Source: Planctomycetota bacterium
GTDB lineage: Bacteria > Planctomycetota > Planctomycetia > Planctomycetales > Planctomycetaceae
Direction: 5' to 3'
NCBI GenBank assembly: GCA_014584345.1
Contig: JACTNB010000036.1
Coordinates: forward strand, 62,001-126,000
DNA length: 64,000 nt
Shown: one piece after another, positions 1 through 8,586 of the stretch
How positions within the stretch are numbered: position 1 is the stretch's first letter
How the letters are laid out: each line of letters begins with the position of its first letter
Position numbers and translations under genes: made by a program
Notes under the pieces: generated by a model
What the model saw: the letters and a program-made list of their open reading frames with translations, nothing else
Database searches by the model: none
Told to the model about the DNA's origin: nothing

Positions 1-3000
1 GTTTGTTCGGGACGGCGTTCGGCGGGAACTCGCACGACAAACGTGCCCACGGGATCGTCTGCCCGCAAGACGCCCGTGTACGATTCCAGTTTCAGCATGC
101 CGTGCACATACACGGGAAATTTCATCTGCATGGCGTCGGAATCGGCATCCGTCAACGCCTTCACGGTGATGATCGCTTCTCCCTCGCGCACGGCCCGAAC
201 TTTCCAGTCGATCCGGAGTTCGCCATTGGCGTCGATCCTCGCAGTGCGCTGCAGTGCATCCAGCGGTTCCAGCGCGTCCCCTTCGAGCACGAGTTCCACG
301 CGGGCTTCCTTGGACTCCGCCAGATAGTTATGCACATTCGCGGACAGGATCACTTCGTCCTTTTCCACGAAGAACCGGGGCGCTTGCAGACGCACGAGCA
401 CGTCCTTCGACGTCACCGCCGACGCCTCTCCTTCCCCCACCCGGGTTCCCGTACCGATGGACCAGGCCTTGAGCTTCCAGCCAGTCAGATTTTCGGGCAT
501 GGGGAACGTCACTTTCGCCACCCCCTGGACATCGGGAGTAATCAACGCGTTCCAGTAGGCAGTATCGGCGAATTCCTTGCGGATCGTCGGCTCGACCAAG
601 CCTGCCCCCTCGCCAAGGCCCCCCTCGGCCAGCGGATCCGCCAAACCATCGGCATCCACCGCGGCCGCCATGGGAAAGGCCGCCGCCCCATCCATTTCCA
701 TTGGCGCGGATTCCGGAGCCATGCTCAAGGCCACTCCCCGCCGCTCCTTCATTTCGAACCCCAACCCGCCGCCGAATCCTCCTCCCGAGCCTTCAAACGT
801 GTCCGCTGCCAGATGCCCGAACACCCCCAGGTGCTGCATCCCGAGTTCTCCCTTCTTCAGCAGGATGCCGAAATATCGGTGCAGACTGGTTTCAAAACTC
901 GGATAATGCGACCGCCGGAACTGCCAGAAGAATTCGCGAATTTCCGGCACGTTGCTCCCGCCGGAGATGTATTCCACGCTGCGATCGTACACGGTGAGCA
1001 CGCTCGACCCCTGAATCGGTTTCCCTTCCAGATCGGTCAGCTTGATTTCAACTTCCGCCTCCTGCCCCGGCAAATACCGCTCCGCGGAGGGTTCCACCGA
1101 CACATTGATCACCCGCTGTTCCGGCGGGACGGGGATATCCTTCAACTGCTGGACCACTCGCGCATCGGTAATGGTGATGGCTTCCACGAAGAAGTTCGGC
1201 ATGTCGCTGGCTTCGACGCCGATATCCACCAGCATGCTCTTTCCCGTGAGCTTCAGAGTGCGCGGAGGGAGATACACGCCATTGCTCGGCCGGACGAACA
1301 GCAGGACCGTGGCGTCCCGCCGATTCGTGTTGATCAGCAGCCGCACCGTTTCGCCCGGTTGATACGTTTTCTGATCGGGTATCAGCTCCAGATCATTGAA
1401 GCGGTAGTCCACCAGGGTGGACTCTTCCCCCCTCACCAGAAAGATGAAGGCCCCTTCCCGAGTGTTCCCCCGGGCGTCGGTCACGGAGTAGGCCAGGCGA
1501 TACTGGCCTGGTTCGGCCGCCTTGAACTGCTGACTGGCCGACCCGGTCGCATCGGTGTTGAGGGGCCATTTTTCGATTTCCGTTTCCGTGGGCGTTCCCT
1601 CGGCGTCGTACTTGATCGCCAGCAGTTTCAGTTCGCCTTCCCCGGCGATCGGTTTGTGGTCGAGGGTCTGAACCTTGATCTTCGCCGTCACGACGTCCCC
1701 GACTCGATAATACCCGCGATTCAGCCACACATGCACCTGAAACGGATCCCGCGCGACCAGGACCGAGCCCTGGCCCACGATCGTTCGCCGGGATTCGTCC
1801 ACCACTTCCGCGGTGATCGCATACCGGTGATCCTGGTCGCCATGAATTTCACGCGCCAGCGCGGTATCGATTTCCACCCGCACCGTGCCATCGGCTCCAA
1901 TTTTCACTTCGTTTTCCAGCACCAGTTCGGGTGGATCGGCGGACAGACCCCACCAGGCAGGAGTCGGCGCCAAACAGCCCCAGCGCCCGAAACCAGGATA
2001 CCAGTCATAATTCTCGCCGAACCACCAGTACCCGTTCCCATACAACCAGTCCCAAGGCTCCACCGGATACCAGCGAGCCGAGTGCGTTGTCCGTTCCACC
2101 TTGTACTTCACCGTCGCATTCACCACGGGAGCGCCAAAATAATAGCGGGCACGAATCGTGGCGCTGATTTTATCCCCCAGTTGAACCGGTTCGGTGGGGG
2201 CGTCGACGGTCACTTCATACTCCGGTTTTTTGTATTCCTCGACCCGGAATGCATTGCCACCCCCCACGTTCAGATCTTCCCGCCAAGGGAGGCTGATACT
2301 GTAAACCCCCAGCGTGGCATCCCGGGGAAGTTCAATTTCCCCCGAAAATCCCCCCTGGTCGTCGGCGGTGAATTCCTGCTCCAGCAGTTTCTCGGATCGG
2401 GGATCCGTGATTTCCAGTTTGAATTTCCCCCCCGCGAACGGGTCCTTCTCGTTTTGCGTGTAATCCGCCCGACGCACCCACACCTTGAAGTTCACCTTTT
2501 GTCCCGGACGATACACCGGGCGATCCGTAATCACGTACACCTTGTTCTGTTCGTAACGATCCCAGTGGTGCTCCTGATACCAGATCCCCGTGAACCCCAG
2601 ATACGCGAATCGCCCCTCGGGAGTGCTGGCACTTATCAGCCAGTTGTAGCCTTGCTCCTGCCGCTGCGCCCCCACCGTCACCTGGCCCTCGGCGTTGGTC
2701 TGGTCGACGAATTCCGAAACCTTCGTCAGCATCCGGCGTCCATCGAGGCGTTCCGTGGTGTACCCGAAAAACTCCAGTCGCGCTCCGGGAACCGGTTCGC
2801 CCGTCCGGGCATCCGCCACGTAATACCACTGCCGGTTGTCGAGCTGTTTCTTGACGATTGCCGTGTCGTCCAGCCACACAATCACCCGGCTGGTGTTTCC
2901 ATTTTTCAGTTTCGCGATCAGCAGATAGGCCCCCGCTTTCGCGAGGGGGGTGGTGATGTCGATGCGGCGGTCGAAATGATTCGAGCGCGGTGTCAACTCC

Positions 3001-4481
3001 AGCGACCACTGGGCCACCCGCTCGCCCAGGTATTTCTGCTGATTCTGGTTGACGATCCGATGTCCCAGGTTGCCGATGTCAGCCTCGTTCCCCGTCCATC
3101 GCTGCGGATTCGACTTCAGAAAGGTCTTGACATCCGCCAACAACAACTGGTGGTTCAGGGCAAAGGCTTCCAGCTCCAGCAGTTCCCCATTGCGAAAGCG
3201 GAACGACAACTCGGCACCGCGTCCCGCCCCCTGAGTAGTTGTCGACTCGAAGGTTCCCCAGGGATCGACAATCTGCGATAAGCGTTTTGCCTTGGTTTGT
3301 TGCTTGTCGTCCTTGAATTTTTCGAGGCTTTCGCGCCAGTAACCGGCAGCTCGGGGATATTGTTGCCGATTCTCGAAAATCTGTGCCAGTATTCCCGCTG
3401 CCTGCTCGGCGTGTCCGGTGGCAGGTTCCGCGAGAACCTGCTGGTAAATCCGGATGAAGTTGAATTCGTCGGGCAGGGAGAATCGCTTCACTCCCGTGGC
3501 CAGCTTGGCAATGGTTTCGGTTTCGCGCAAGGTGGTCAGGGCGAAAGGTCCGGTCTGCTCATTGAGCTCTGCCCCGTCTTCCGCCTGTTCCGCGCGGGCC
3601 AGCAGGGGACGGATCATTTCCCGCATCGTGTGGACACCAAAGTTCTGGTGCAGAAAGCCGGCCCAGGTCATCAGCACCTGATTTTGCAGCGCGGGGTCGG
3701 TCTGGCGGGCCTGTTCGAGCAACCACCGCCAGCGCTGGCCATCGCTGGCCGCCGCGTCCCAATCGGCCGGAACGCCATAAAACACCGGATTCCCCTCGGC
3801 ATCCACGGGTGCCCCCCGCGTGGGGGCAGTATTCCCCCAGCCGCGCCTTCCAAAAAAGTAGGGGGCCTGCTGGTCGTAATCGGGGAGCTGATCCAGCGCG
3901 GTCAACGCCTGCAACTTCCAACTCACATGCGGGTTCTCACGCGTGAAGAGTACAACCCGGGCAAAATTCAGATAGAACTCCCCTTGCGGCTTCGGCTCCG
4001 CGGTCTTTGCCAGGGGCATCGCCTGCAGCATCAACTGCAGGGCTCGCACGCGATCCCGCTGCGTGGCATCGGCATATTGAGCCCCCTCGCTGGACCGGCG
4101 ATTTCCCCGCTGGAACTCTCCTTCCACGATGTAGCCCTGATGCGATTGCTGGATGTAATTCAGCGCGACCGCTTCCAGCACTTCCCAGCGAGCCGCGTGA
4201 ATACGCGCCACCTCTTCGCGGAGGATATCGAGTTCCTGCTCGCTTCCCAGGCGCTTCAGGGAATTCGTGGCGCGCTGCAACGCGTGCTTGATCGCCTGGG
4301 GACTTGTGCGGGGATTGGTTACCATCGCGCGATATTCCACCAGGGCCTCCTTGAAATTCCCTTGCTGAAACAGCAGGTCCGCCTGTGCTTGCCGACCATC
4401 GCCCGCGGGCTCGGCTCCCGTGAGCCACACACCGGCAACCACTGCCAGGCAGAAACAGCACACCCATGCTGCGTATCGCAT
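1..4481 (-). CDS. Bacterial alpha-2-macroglobulin family protein (3' end outside window)
   Basis: At least 1,493 residues are encoded; the gene runs off the left edge. It begins with a signal peptide (MRYAAWVCCFCLAVVAGVW), followed by a helical, TPR-like region (about 30-400) that tracks lengths of repeated helices. MG domains follow: the MG2 signature ITDRPVYRPGQKV lies near residue 650, and the core A2M domain near residue 1325 reads NLTGWKLKAWSIG followed by APRFFVEKDEVILSANVHNY. The family acts as periplasmic or envelope protease traps, often with a CxEQ thioester; that region would lie beyond position 1, so thioester status cannot be judged. The ATG at 4481 is chosen because it opens the signal peptide. 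No pbpC-like partner is visible on this side. Confidence 0.93.
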   Translation of the reverse strand, partial: MRYAAWVCCFCLAVVAGVWLTGAEPAGDGRQAQADLLFQQGNFKEALVEYRAMVTNPRTSPQAIKHALQRATNSLKRLGSEQELDILREEVARIHAARWEVLEAVALNYIQQSHQGYIVEGEFQRGNRRSSEGAQYADATQRDRVRALQLMLQAMPLAKTAEPKPQGEFYLNFARVVLFTRENPHVSWKLQALTALDQLPDYDQQAPYFFGRRGWGNTAPTRGAPVDAEGNPVFYGVPADWDAAASDGQRWRWLLEQARQTDPALQNQVLMTWAGFLHQNFGVHTMREMIRPLLARAEQAEDGAELNEQTGPFALTTLRETETIAKLATGVKRFSLPDEFNFIRIYQQVLAEPATGHAEQAAGILAQIFENRQQYPRAAGYWRESLEKFKDDKQQTKAKRLSQIVDPWGTFESTTTQGAGRGAELSFRFRNGELLELEAFALNHQLLLADVKTFLKSNPQRWTGNEADIGNLGHRIVNQNQQKYLGERVAQWSLELTPRSNHFDRRIDITTPLAKAGAYLLIAKLKNGNTSRVIVWLDDTAIVKKQLDNRQWYYVADARTGEPVPGARLEFFGYTTERLDGRRMLTKVSEFVDQTNAEGQVTVGAQRQEQGYNWLISASTPEGRFAYLGFTGIWYQEHHWDRYEQNKVYVITDRPVYRPGQKVNFKVWVRRADYTQNEKDPFAGGKFKLEITDPRSEKLLEQEFTADDQGGFSGEIELPRDATLGVYSISLPWREDLNVGGGNAFRVEEYKKPEYEVTVDAPTEPVQLGDKISATIRARYYFGAPVVNATVKYKVERTTHSARWYPVEPWDWLYGNGYWWFGENYDWYPGFGRWGCLAPTPAWWGLSADPPELVLENEVKIGADGTVRVEIDTALAREIHGDQDHRYAITAEVVDESRRTIVGQGSVLVARDPFQVHVWLNRGYYRVGDVVTAKIKVQTLDHKPIAGEGELKLLAIKYDAEGTPTETEIEKWPLNTDATGSASQQFKAAEPGQYRLAYSVTDARGNTREGAFIFLVRGEESTLVDYRFNDLELIPDQKTYQPGETVRLLINTNRRDATVLLFVRPSNGVYLPPRTLKLTGKSMLVDIGVEASDMPNFFVEAITITDARVVQQLKDIPVPPEQRVINVSVEPSAERYLPGQEAEVEIKLTDLEGKPIQGSSVLTVYDRSVEYISGGSNVPEIREFFWQFRRSHYPSFETSLHRYFGILLKKGELGMQHLGVFGHLAADTFEGSGGGFGGGLGFEMKERRGVALSMAPESAPMEMDGAAAFPMAAAVDADGLADPLAEGGLGEGAGLVEPTIRKEFADTAYWNALITPDVQGVAKVTFPMPENLTGWKLKAWSIGTGTRVGEGEASAVTSKDVLVRLQAPRFFVEKDEVILSANVHNYLAESKEARVELVLEGDALEPLDALQRTARIDANGELRIDWKVRAVREGEAIITVKALTDADSDAMQMKFPVYVHGMLKLESYTGVLRADDPVGTFVVRVPAERRPEQ

Positions 4482-4668
4482 TCCAACATTCCTTATTATG
4501 TTGTCCACTCCGTCGAGAAGCTTCCGCAATGGTAAGCATACCAACGGGTGTCGGGGTTCGGTAGCAAGAAATTGTCCTGAAGCAGACGTCGCCGTTCTGT
4601 TGGACGCGACTAGGCCTCCCCTTGTTCCTGAAGTTTTTCGGAAATTCTGGACGGCCCTGTCCTGCCGC
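4482..4668. other. Short intergenic gap between terminase and A2M genes
   Basis: The 187 bp gap separates two co-directional minus-strand genes. I see no clear hairpin followed by a T-tract and no ORF with coding character. It presumably holds the promoter of the alpha-2-macroglobulin gene. Confidence 0.4.
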
Positions 4669-6159
4669 CTACCACCAGCCGAAGCCCCCGTCACTCTCCG
4701 GTTCCTGGATTTCCAGCCAGTCCTGCCCGTCTGTCTCCCGTGTGGCCTCCAGGGCGGCTGCTCCCAGGCAGAACACGCGGTCGTCGTGATGCCGACGATC
4801 CCGTACGTGATCGATGCGCACGCGCCCCGTGGCCGACTGCTTCAGCATCACGCTGGCCAGTTCCGTTTCCAGATCGTCCCGCCCCCCCTGCTCCGGTAGT
4901 TGCCCACAACCGGGATACCACGCCAGTTCCCGCTGCAAAATCAGCTTCCGCAAGTTGACGGCCAGCGCATGATTCCCCGCCCCTCCCAGAAACGCAAACC
5001 GTGTCAGGGGAACCCGCCCGGCGTACTTCTGCAGGGTCCCCAGCAACTGGTATTCATCGACCACGAATCGCGTTCCCGGGAAATGTCGCGAGATCCGCTC
5101 GATCCACTCCTCGACCCACCGCACGGGAACCGGCGCATCCGCGGCGGGACAGACCACGTCCATGCGGTCCACGATCAAGCGTTCCCCTGCCCGGTGCAGT
5201 ACCACTCCCACGGTGTAATCGTGTTTCTCCGCGTAGTCGATCGCTGCGATATAACACAAGCCAGGCAGCCCCTCCTCCTGCTCCCGGAGCGCCTCGTCGC
5301 GACAGGCCTCGGCCTCGGCTAGACTCAGAAAGCCTCCCGCGCTCGACTGCCAGCGATTGTTCCACAGCCGATCGTACACTTCCAGCGGGAGCAACTGCCG
5401 TTGTTCCTCCAGCCACTCCGCGGATATCCAGGGAGCCCGGCTGCCTTCCAGCGACGAGAAATACCAGCGCGGACTTTTTCGGGCGGCCTCCCGCACGTCC
5501 CATTGCCAGCCCTGCCCCACGCCGGCGTTCGTCAACACCAGCAACAGGCACTCCGGTTTCTTGGCAGCCGAGGAAATCAGCGAGTACCACAAGTCTGGCT
5601 TTTCCCAATGGGAAAGCTCGTCGCAAATGACGAAATCGGGCAGCAGGCCCCAGGAGCTTTGCACATCCGAGGAAATGATCGACAACCGGCTCCCTGTCCG
5701 CCGGTTGGCGACCCAGTGCTGCCGAAACTCCAGTTCCGCGCACAGACTGGGATTCAGCCGGGCAATCCGTTCGACTGCTTGCCGAATCAGCAAGCCCTGC
5801 TCCAGATCGGCCGCGGCCGCCAGTCCTTCGACGCGCAGCGGGCTGCATTGCAGAATCCATGCGAGTTGAATAGCCGTGTCGGTGGTCTTCGAATGGCCAC
5901 GTGGCCTTTCCAGATACGCCCGGCGAAACCCGCCCCGCGCTGTCTGCCCCGCCAGTCGCCGCCAGCTCGGATCAAGTGATTTGAACGCTTCCTCCTGCCA
6001 GGACTCGAATCCCGCGTGGGGGAGCGGGCTGTCAGTCAACCGCAGCAACTTGCGGAACTGGGAGGGATGCCGCAGCGCTGCCCGCTGCTTCAAGGCTTGC
6101 TGCAAGTTCAGCCGGTATCGCAATGTTTTCCAGGCGCGCCAGACGGAGGAGTTCTTCAT
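4669..6159 (-). CDS. Phage-type terminase large subunit-like protein
   Basis: 496 residues, the usual size for a large terminase. An atypical Walker A (RPRGHSKTT, 85-93) and a Walker B ending in catalytic acid (LLPDFVICDELSHW, D180-E181) mark the ATPase half. The C-terminal half carries RNase H-like nuclease acids: AIDYAEKHD (D308), FVVDEYQ (D368) and HHDDRV (D459/D460). In phages this enzyme cuts and pumps DNA into procapsids. It is the last gene of a five-cistron run (HTH, ParB-like, ABC-GNAT, small terminase, large terminase). The ATG at 6159 overlaps the upstream gene by 128 bp; a TTG near 6039, overlapping the upstream stop, is an alternative. No virion genes flank it, so it is either a domesticated motor or a remnant of a phage-like element. 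Confidence 0.85.
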   Translation of the reverse strand: MKNSSVWRAWKTLRYRLNLQQALKQRAALRHPSQFRKLLRLTDSPLPHAGFESWQEEAFKSLDPSWRRLAGQTARGGFRRAYLERPRGHSKTTDTAIQLAWILQCSPLRVEGLAAAADLEQGLLIRQAVERIARLNPSLCAELEFRQHWVANRRTGSRLSIISSDVQSSWGLLPDFVICDELSHWEKPDLWYSLISSAAKKPECLLLVLTNAGVGQGWQWDVREAARKSPRWYFSSLEGSRAPWISAEWLEEQRQLLPLEVYDRLWNNRWQSSAGGFLSLAEAEACRDEALREQEEGLPGLCYIAAIDYAEKHDYTVGVVLHRAGERLIVDRMDVVCPAADAPVPVRWVEEWIERISRHFPGTRFVVDEYQLLGTLQKYAGRVPLTRFAFLGGAGNHALAVNLRKLILQRELAWYPGCGQLPEQGGRDDLETELASVMLKQSATGRVRIDHVRDRRHHDDRVFCLGAAALEATRETDGQDWLEIQEPESDGGFGWW

Positions 6160-6562
6160 CGGTTAAGGCATCCAATCCAGTGGGGGCAGGGGTTTGCATC
6201 TGATAATCGGGCCATTCGGGCGGGGGACGATGCTTCAACCAGAAGGTCATTGCGGTGACGCTCCCTTGCATCGCTTCCTGGTACAGGCGCGCGGCGACGT
6301 TCTGGCTGAGGGCGTCGTACGCGGCATCCACGCGCATCCGGAATTCCTCGTCCTCGGCGATCGCCTCGACAATCCGATACAGGTCGACCCCCAACCGCGT
6401 CGCCGCCGCTGCGGGGCTCGCCCCTCGTAACAGCAAGTCGACGTACCCCATGCGGTCCACGTCCGTCAGCACGCCCCCTGTCACGAACGGAGGGGCGGAG
6501 ATTCCTCCCCCATCGGTAACTTCCACTTTCTTCCCGCGACCCGCAGGCGATTTCCGCACCAT
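6032..6562 (-). CDS. Terminase small subunit-like DNA-binding protein
   Basis: 176 residues. A helix-rich core (about 35-125) includes a helix-turn-helix-like stretch GASPAAAATRLGVDLYRIVE followed by a basic/acidic helical arm and TFWLKHRPPPEWPDYQ, a tail typical of small terminase or phage DNA-recognition proteins (WLKNRxPxxW). The start is set at the second ATG of ATGATG, behind an AAGGGGGA ribosome site; an open frame continues upstream to 6658 but overlaps the preceding gene. The 3' end overlaps the large-terminase frame, suggesting coupled translation. Small subunits recognise packaging sites and load the large subunit; that role here is inferred from the neighbour. Confidence 0.7.
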   Translation of the reverse strand: MVRKSPAGRGKKVEVTDGGGISAPPFVTGGVLTDVDRMGYVDLLLRGASPAAAATRLGVDLYRIVEAIAEDEEFRMRVDAAYDALSQNVAARLYQEAMQGSVTAMTFWLKHRPPPEWPDYQMQTPAPTGLDALTDEELLRLARLENIAIPAELAASLEAAGSAAASLPVPQVAAVD

Positions 6563-6623
6563 CATTTCCCCCTTGTCAAACACGCGGAGCCACGCTACCG
6601 CATAACCTTCGCGGGGTGCGCCA

Positions 6624-7112
6624 TCAGGATCTGAATATCTCGCAGGGTACGCTGGCACGGTTGTCGAACACGTAGTAGACCGGAGTGGCGTACTGGCTTT
6701 TGCGGTGACTTTCCCGCGAGATCAGGCGTTTGCCACGTACGCCGTAGATGCCTGTGTGGCCCGTGCGCGAACCCGAACAGTTTCCCGCATTTCCCACTCT
6801 CACAAAGCCGGCTCGCTCGAAAAAGGGATTGATGTGCCCCATCTCGGCCAGCGTTTCGATCCAGGGCGAACCCGACAGTTCACAGCAGCAGCGGACGAAG
6901 GCGCTGGACAGTCCCGCGCCGCGGTACTTGGGATGCAGCACCACTCGCGATAATGTCACCAGTTGCTCGTTCAGGCAGCGGCCAAACAGCCGCGTCCGCT
7001 TTCCGTTCAAGCCAAAAAACCGATTGCGGGGCCTCAGCGACAGGGCCGGCGTGCAGAAGACACAGATGCCGATGGGTTCGGACTGATGCCACAACAGCAG
7101 CACGCGCTTCAC
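6624..7112 (-). CDS. GNAT-like acetyltransferase module of a COG2401-type ABC-acetyltransferase (frame-shifted 3' part)
   Basis: 162 residues if started at the GTG at 7112, but clearly incomplete there. The same frame stays open and protein-like upstream to the A9 tract at 7211-7219, with text such as DELWLSPGSKSDWPYFARWH joining to the listed part. The GNAT acetyl-CoA signature is VVLHPKYRGAGLSSAFVR, followed by MGHINPFFERAGF. COG2401 proteins are ABC-type ATPases fused to such an acetyltransferase, so I read this as the second half of the gene that begins at 7858. The GTG lies within continuous coding text and has no obvious ribosome site, so independent initiation seems unlikely. The two halves join by a single -1 shift. 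Confidence 0.75.
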   Translation of the reverse strand: MKRVLLLWHQSEPIGICVFCTPALSLRPRNRFFGLNGKRTRLFGRCLNEQLVTLSRVVLHPKYRGAGLSSAFVRCCCELSGSPWIETLAEMGHINPFFERAGFVRVGNAGNCSGSRTGHTGIYGVRGKRLISRESHRKSQYATPVYYVFDNRASVPCEIFRS

Positions 7113-7858
7113 GAAGCCGAGATGGTGACTGCGATAATGCCACCGAGCGAAGTACGGCCAGTCGGATTTGGAACCGGGACTGAGCCACAGTTCGTCGAGA
7201 AACCCGATGCTTTTTTTTTACGCGAGTCCTGCCCGCCACGTGAGCGACTCGTGACCCGGGGAGTTTCTCCCAGTCGGCAGCGGATGTGCAGGTCGGGCGC
7301 CAGTTCCGCGAGAATATCCTCGTGAGTCGTGGCCAGCAGAAAACCAGTCCCGAAGCGACAAGCCTGCTTGTGGATATTCATCGCGATCACGCGGGCCAAC
7401 GTGCGGTCGAGCGTCGCGGTGAATTCATCGGCGAGCACCCACGCGGGTCTGCTCGATAGTGCCACCGCCAAGCGATATCGGTAACGCTGGCCATCACTTA
7501 GTTCCGCGGGTGTCCGCAACATGAGCCGCGCTTCACCCAAACCGCATGCGGCCAGCAGTTCGAGCGATTCCTCGAAAGGCAGGAACAGACCATCGACCAG
7601 CGTCCGCTGTGGCAGTTCCACCTGGTCGATGTTGATCACGTCCGTCAATTGGTCTGCCATGGCTCGCATCAGGCTCGATTTTCCCGAGCCGGAATCTCCC
7701 GTGAAACAGACCACGTCCCCGGGCTGCAAGGGAATGTCCAGGTCCGCCGCGATGACATGCCGTCCCGTTTCGAACGAAATACCAAAATGGTCCATCACGC
7801 GCGAGGCTCGAACAGTGTTCCGTTTCGGCATAAATTCATAGTCCACGTTCAGTCGCAT
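7109..7858 (-). CDS. ABC-type ATPase module of COG2401 family protein (5' part before the frame change)
   Basis: 249 residues in the annotated frame. Walker A is GDSGSGKSS (54-62), the ABC signature LSDGQ (120-124), Walker B WVLADEFTA with D144-E145, and the H-loop ATTHED (H179). There are no membrane segments, as expected for soluble COG2401 ATPases rather than transporters. The ATG at 7858 has an AAGGGG ribosome site. After codons AAA AAA AAA (7219-7211) the in-frame tail of about 35 residues is low-complexity and ends at 7109, whereas the -1 frame continues as a conserved-looking GNAT domain. The biochemical role of this family is not established; its ParB-like and terminase neighbours suggest DNA handling in a phage-derived module. 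Confidence 0.82.
   Translation of the reverse strand: MRLNVDYEFMPKRNTVRASRVMDHFGISFETGRHVIAADLDIPLQPGDVVCFTGDSGSGKSSLMRAMADQLTDVINIDQVELPQRTLVDGLFLPFEESLELLAACGLGEARLMLRTPAELSDGQRYRYRLAVALSSRPAWVLADEFTATLDRTLARVIAMNIHKQACRFGTGFLLATTHEDILAELAPDLHIRCRLGETPRVTSRSRGGQDSRKKKASGFSTNCGSVPVPNPTGRTSLGGIIAVTISAS
7211..7219 (-). other. A9 slippery tract, candidate -1 frameshift or transcriptional slippage site
   Basis: On the coding strand the order is CGT AAA AAA AAA GCA. It contains an A_AAA_AAA heptamer in the zero frame, and a -1 shift moves reading into AGC ATC GGG and then the GNAT domain. A Shine-Dalgarno-like AGGA lies 7 nt before the A-run, as in the dnaX frameshift signal. A one-base homopolymer error or a real inactivating deletion would look the same. 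Confidence 0.6.
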
Positions 7859-7932
7859 GCCATCCCCTTGAACATACTAGCCAGCAGGTAAATAACCGAA
7901 GAATTGACACGTCTGTTTCGCAGCAGTGGCTT

Positions 7933-8526
7933 TTATACCGGTGGGGAAGGGGACAACTGCCCACGCGGCAGTCGAATGTGCGTTTCGAGTTCGAATTGCC
8001 CCAGCAGGTCGTCCAGTTCCGCCTGGAACGCTTCCCAGTCGTCGGGGTCCACATGCAGTGTGACGACAATGTGGTCGGCGGACTCTGGGGTTTCCTCGGG
8101 CGTGAAGTTTTCGACGGGAGCCATCAACAACGCGTTTAGATCCTGTTCGCTGAAACCGGTCAGGGTGGCGTCGAAGTCGGGTAATTCGATCAAATCGCGG
8201 AGTAGATCCTGCAGCTTTCCGGTATCCCAGTGACCCGCCACCTGCTCGTTGTTCAAGGCAACATTCAGAGCCTGTTCCCGTTCCAGCGAGAGGGAAACCA
8301 CCACAACGGGGACCTCGGTGGCACCCGATTCGAGGAGTATGGCCAGCCTCTGGTGACCTCCCACCAGCTGTCCTGTCCGTTCATTCCAGACGAGAGGTTG
8401 CACCAGTTCGAATTCGGAGAGCGAACGCTTGAGCCGTTCATATTCGGGCATTCCAGGCTTGAGCGCGACACGTGGATTGTACGCCGCCGGCTTCAGTTCC
8501 TGAATGGGTTTCATTTCGATCCGCAT
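7933..8526 (-). CDS. ParB N-terminal domain (sulfiredoxin-like) protein
   Basis: 197 residues. It opens with the ParB/Srx fold text (KPIQELKPAAYNPRV), then LVQPLVWN and the nucleotide-binding signature GGHQRLA (56-62), followed by helical text ALNVALNNEQVAGHWD. Stand-alone proteins of this type are frequent in prophages and beside DNA methyltransferases; they are not chromosome-segregation ParB, and no parA is present. The ATG at 8526 is preceded by AGAGG at suitable spacing; a GTG at 8571 would add 15 residues. It sits 60 bp behind the HTH gene and 74 bp before the ABC-GNAT gene, in one apparent operon. The C-terminal 70 residues are acidic and unassigned. Confidence 0.85.
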   Translation of the reverse strand: MRIEMKPIQELKPAAYNPRVALKPGMPEYERLKRSLSEFELVQPLVWNERTGQLVGGHQRLAILLESGATEVPVVVVSLSLEREQALNVALNNEQVAGHWDTGKLQDLLRDLIELPDFDATLTGFSEQDLNALLMAPVENFTPEETPESADHIVVTLHVDPDDWEAFQAELDDLLGQFELETHIRLPRGQLSPSPPV

Positions 8527-8586
8527 GGCTACCTCTGTCTCTCCAGGGTTCGTTCGGTCTGTTTCCTCCACGATGATGTGCTTGCA

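Noticed and set aside
3..3281. Long plus-strand open frame of over 1,000 codons, and its continuation at 3297-4535
   Set aside because: It is the complement of the A2M gene in the matching codon register; its text is His/Arg/Pro/Phe-rich antisense, and the minus strand carries recognisable A2M motifs.
7109..7112. ATGA-like overlap suggesting two separate, coupled ABC and GNAT genes
   Set aside because: Protein-like text continues in the GNAT frame upstream of the GTG right back to the A9 tract, so a frame change is a better account than a separate start.
6880..7239. Third-frame open frame across the ABC-GNAT junction
   Set aside because: Its text is Arg/Ala-rich and lacks family motifs, while the other two frames show clear ATPase and GNAT text.
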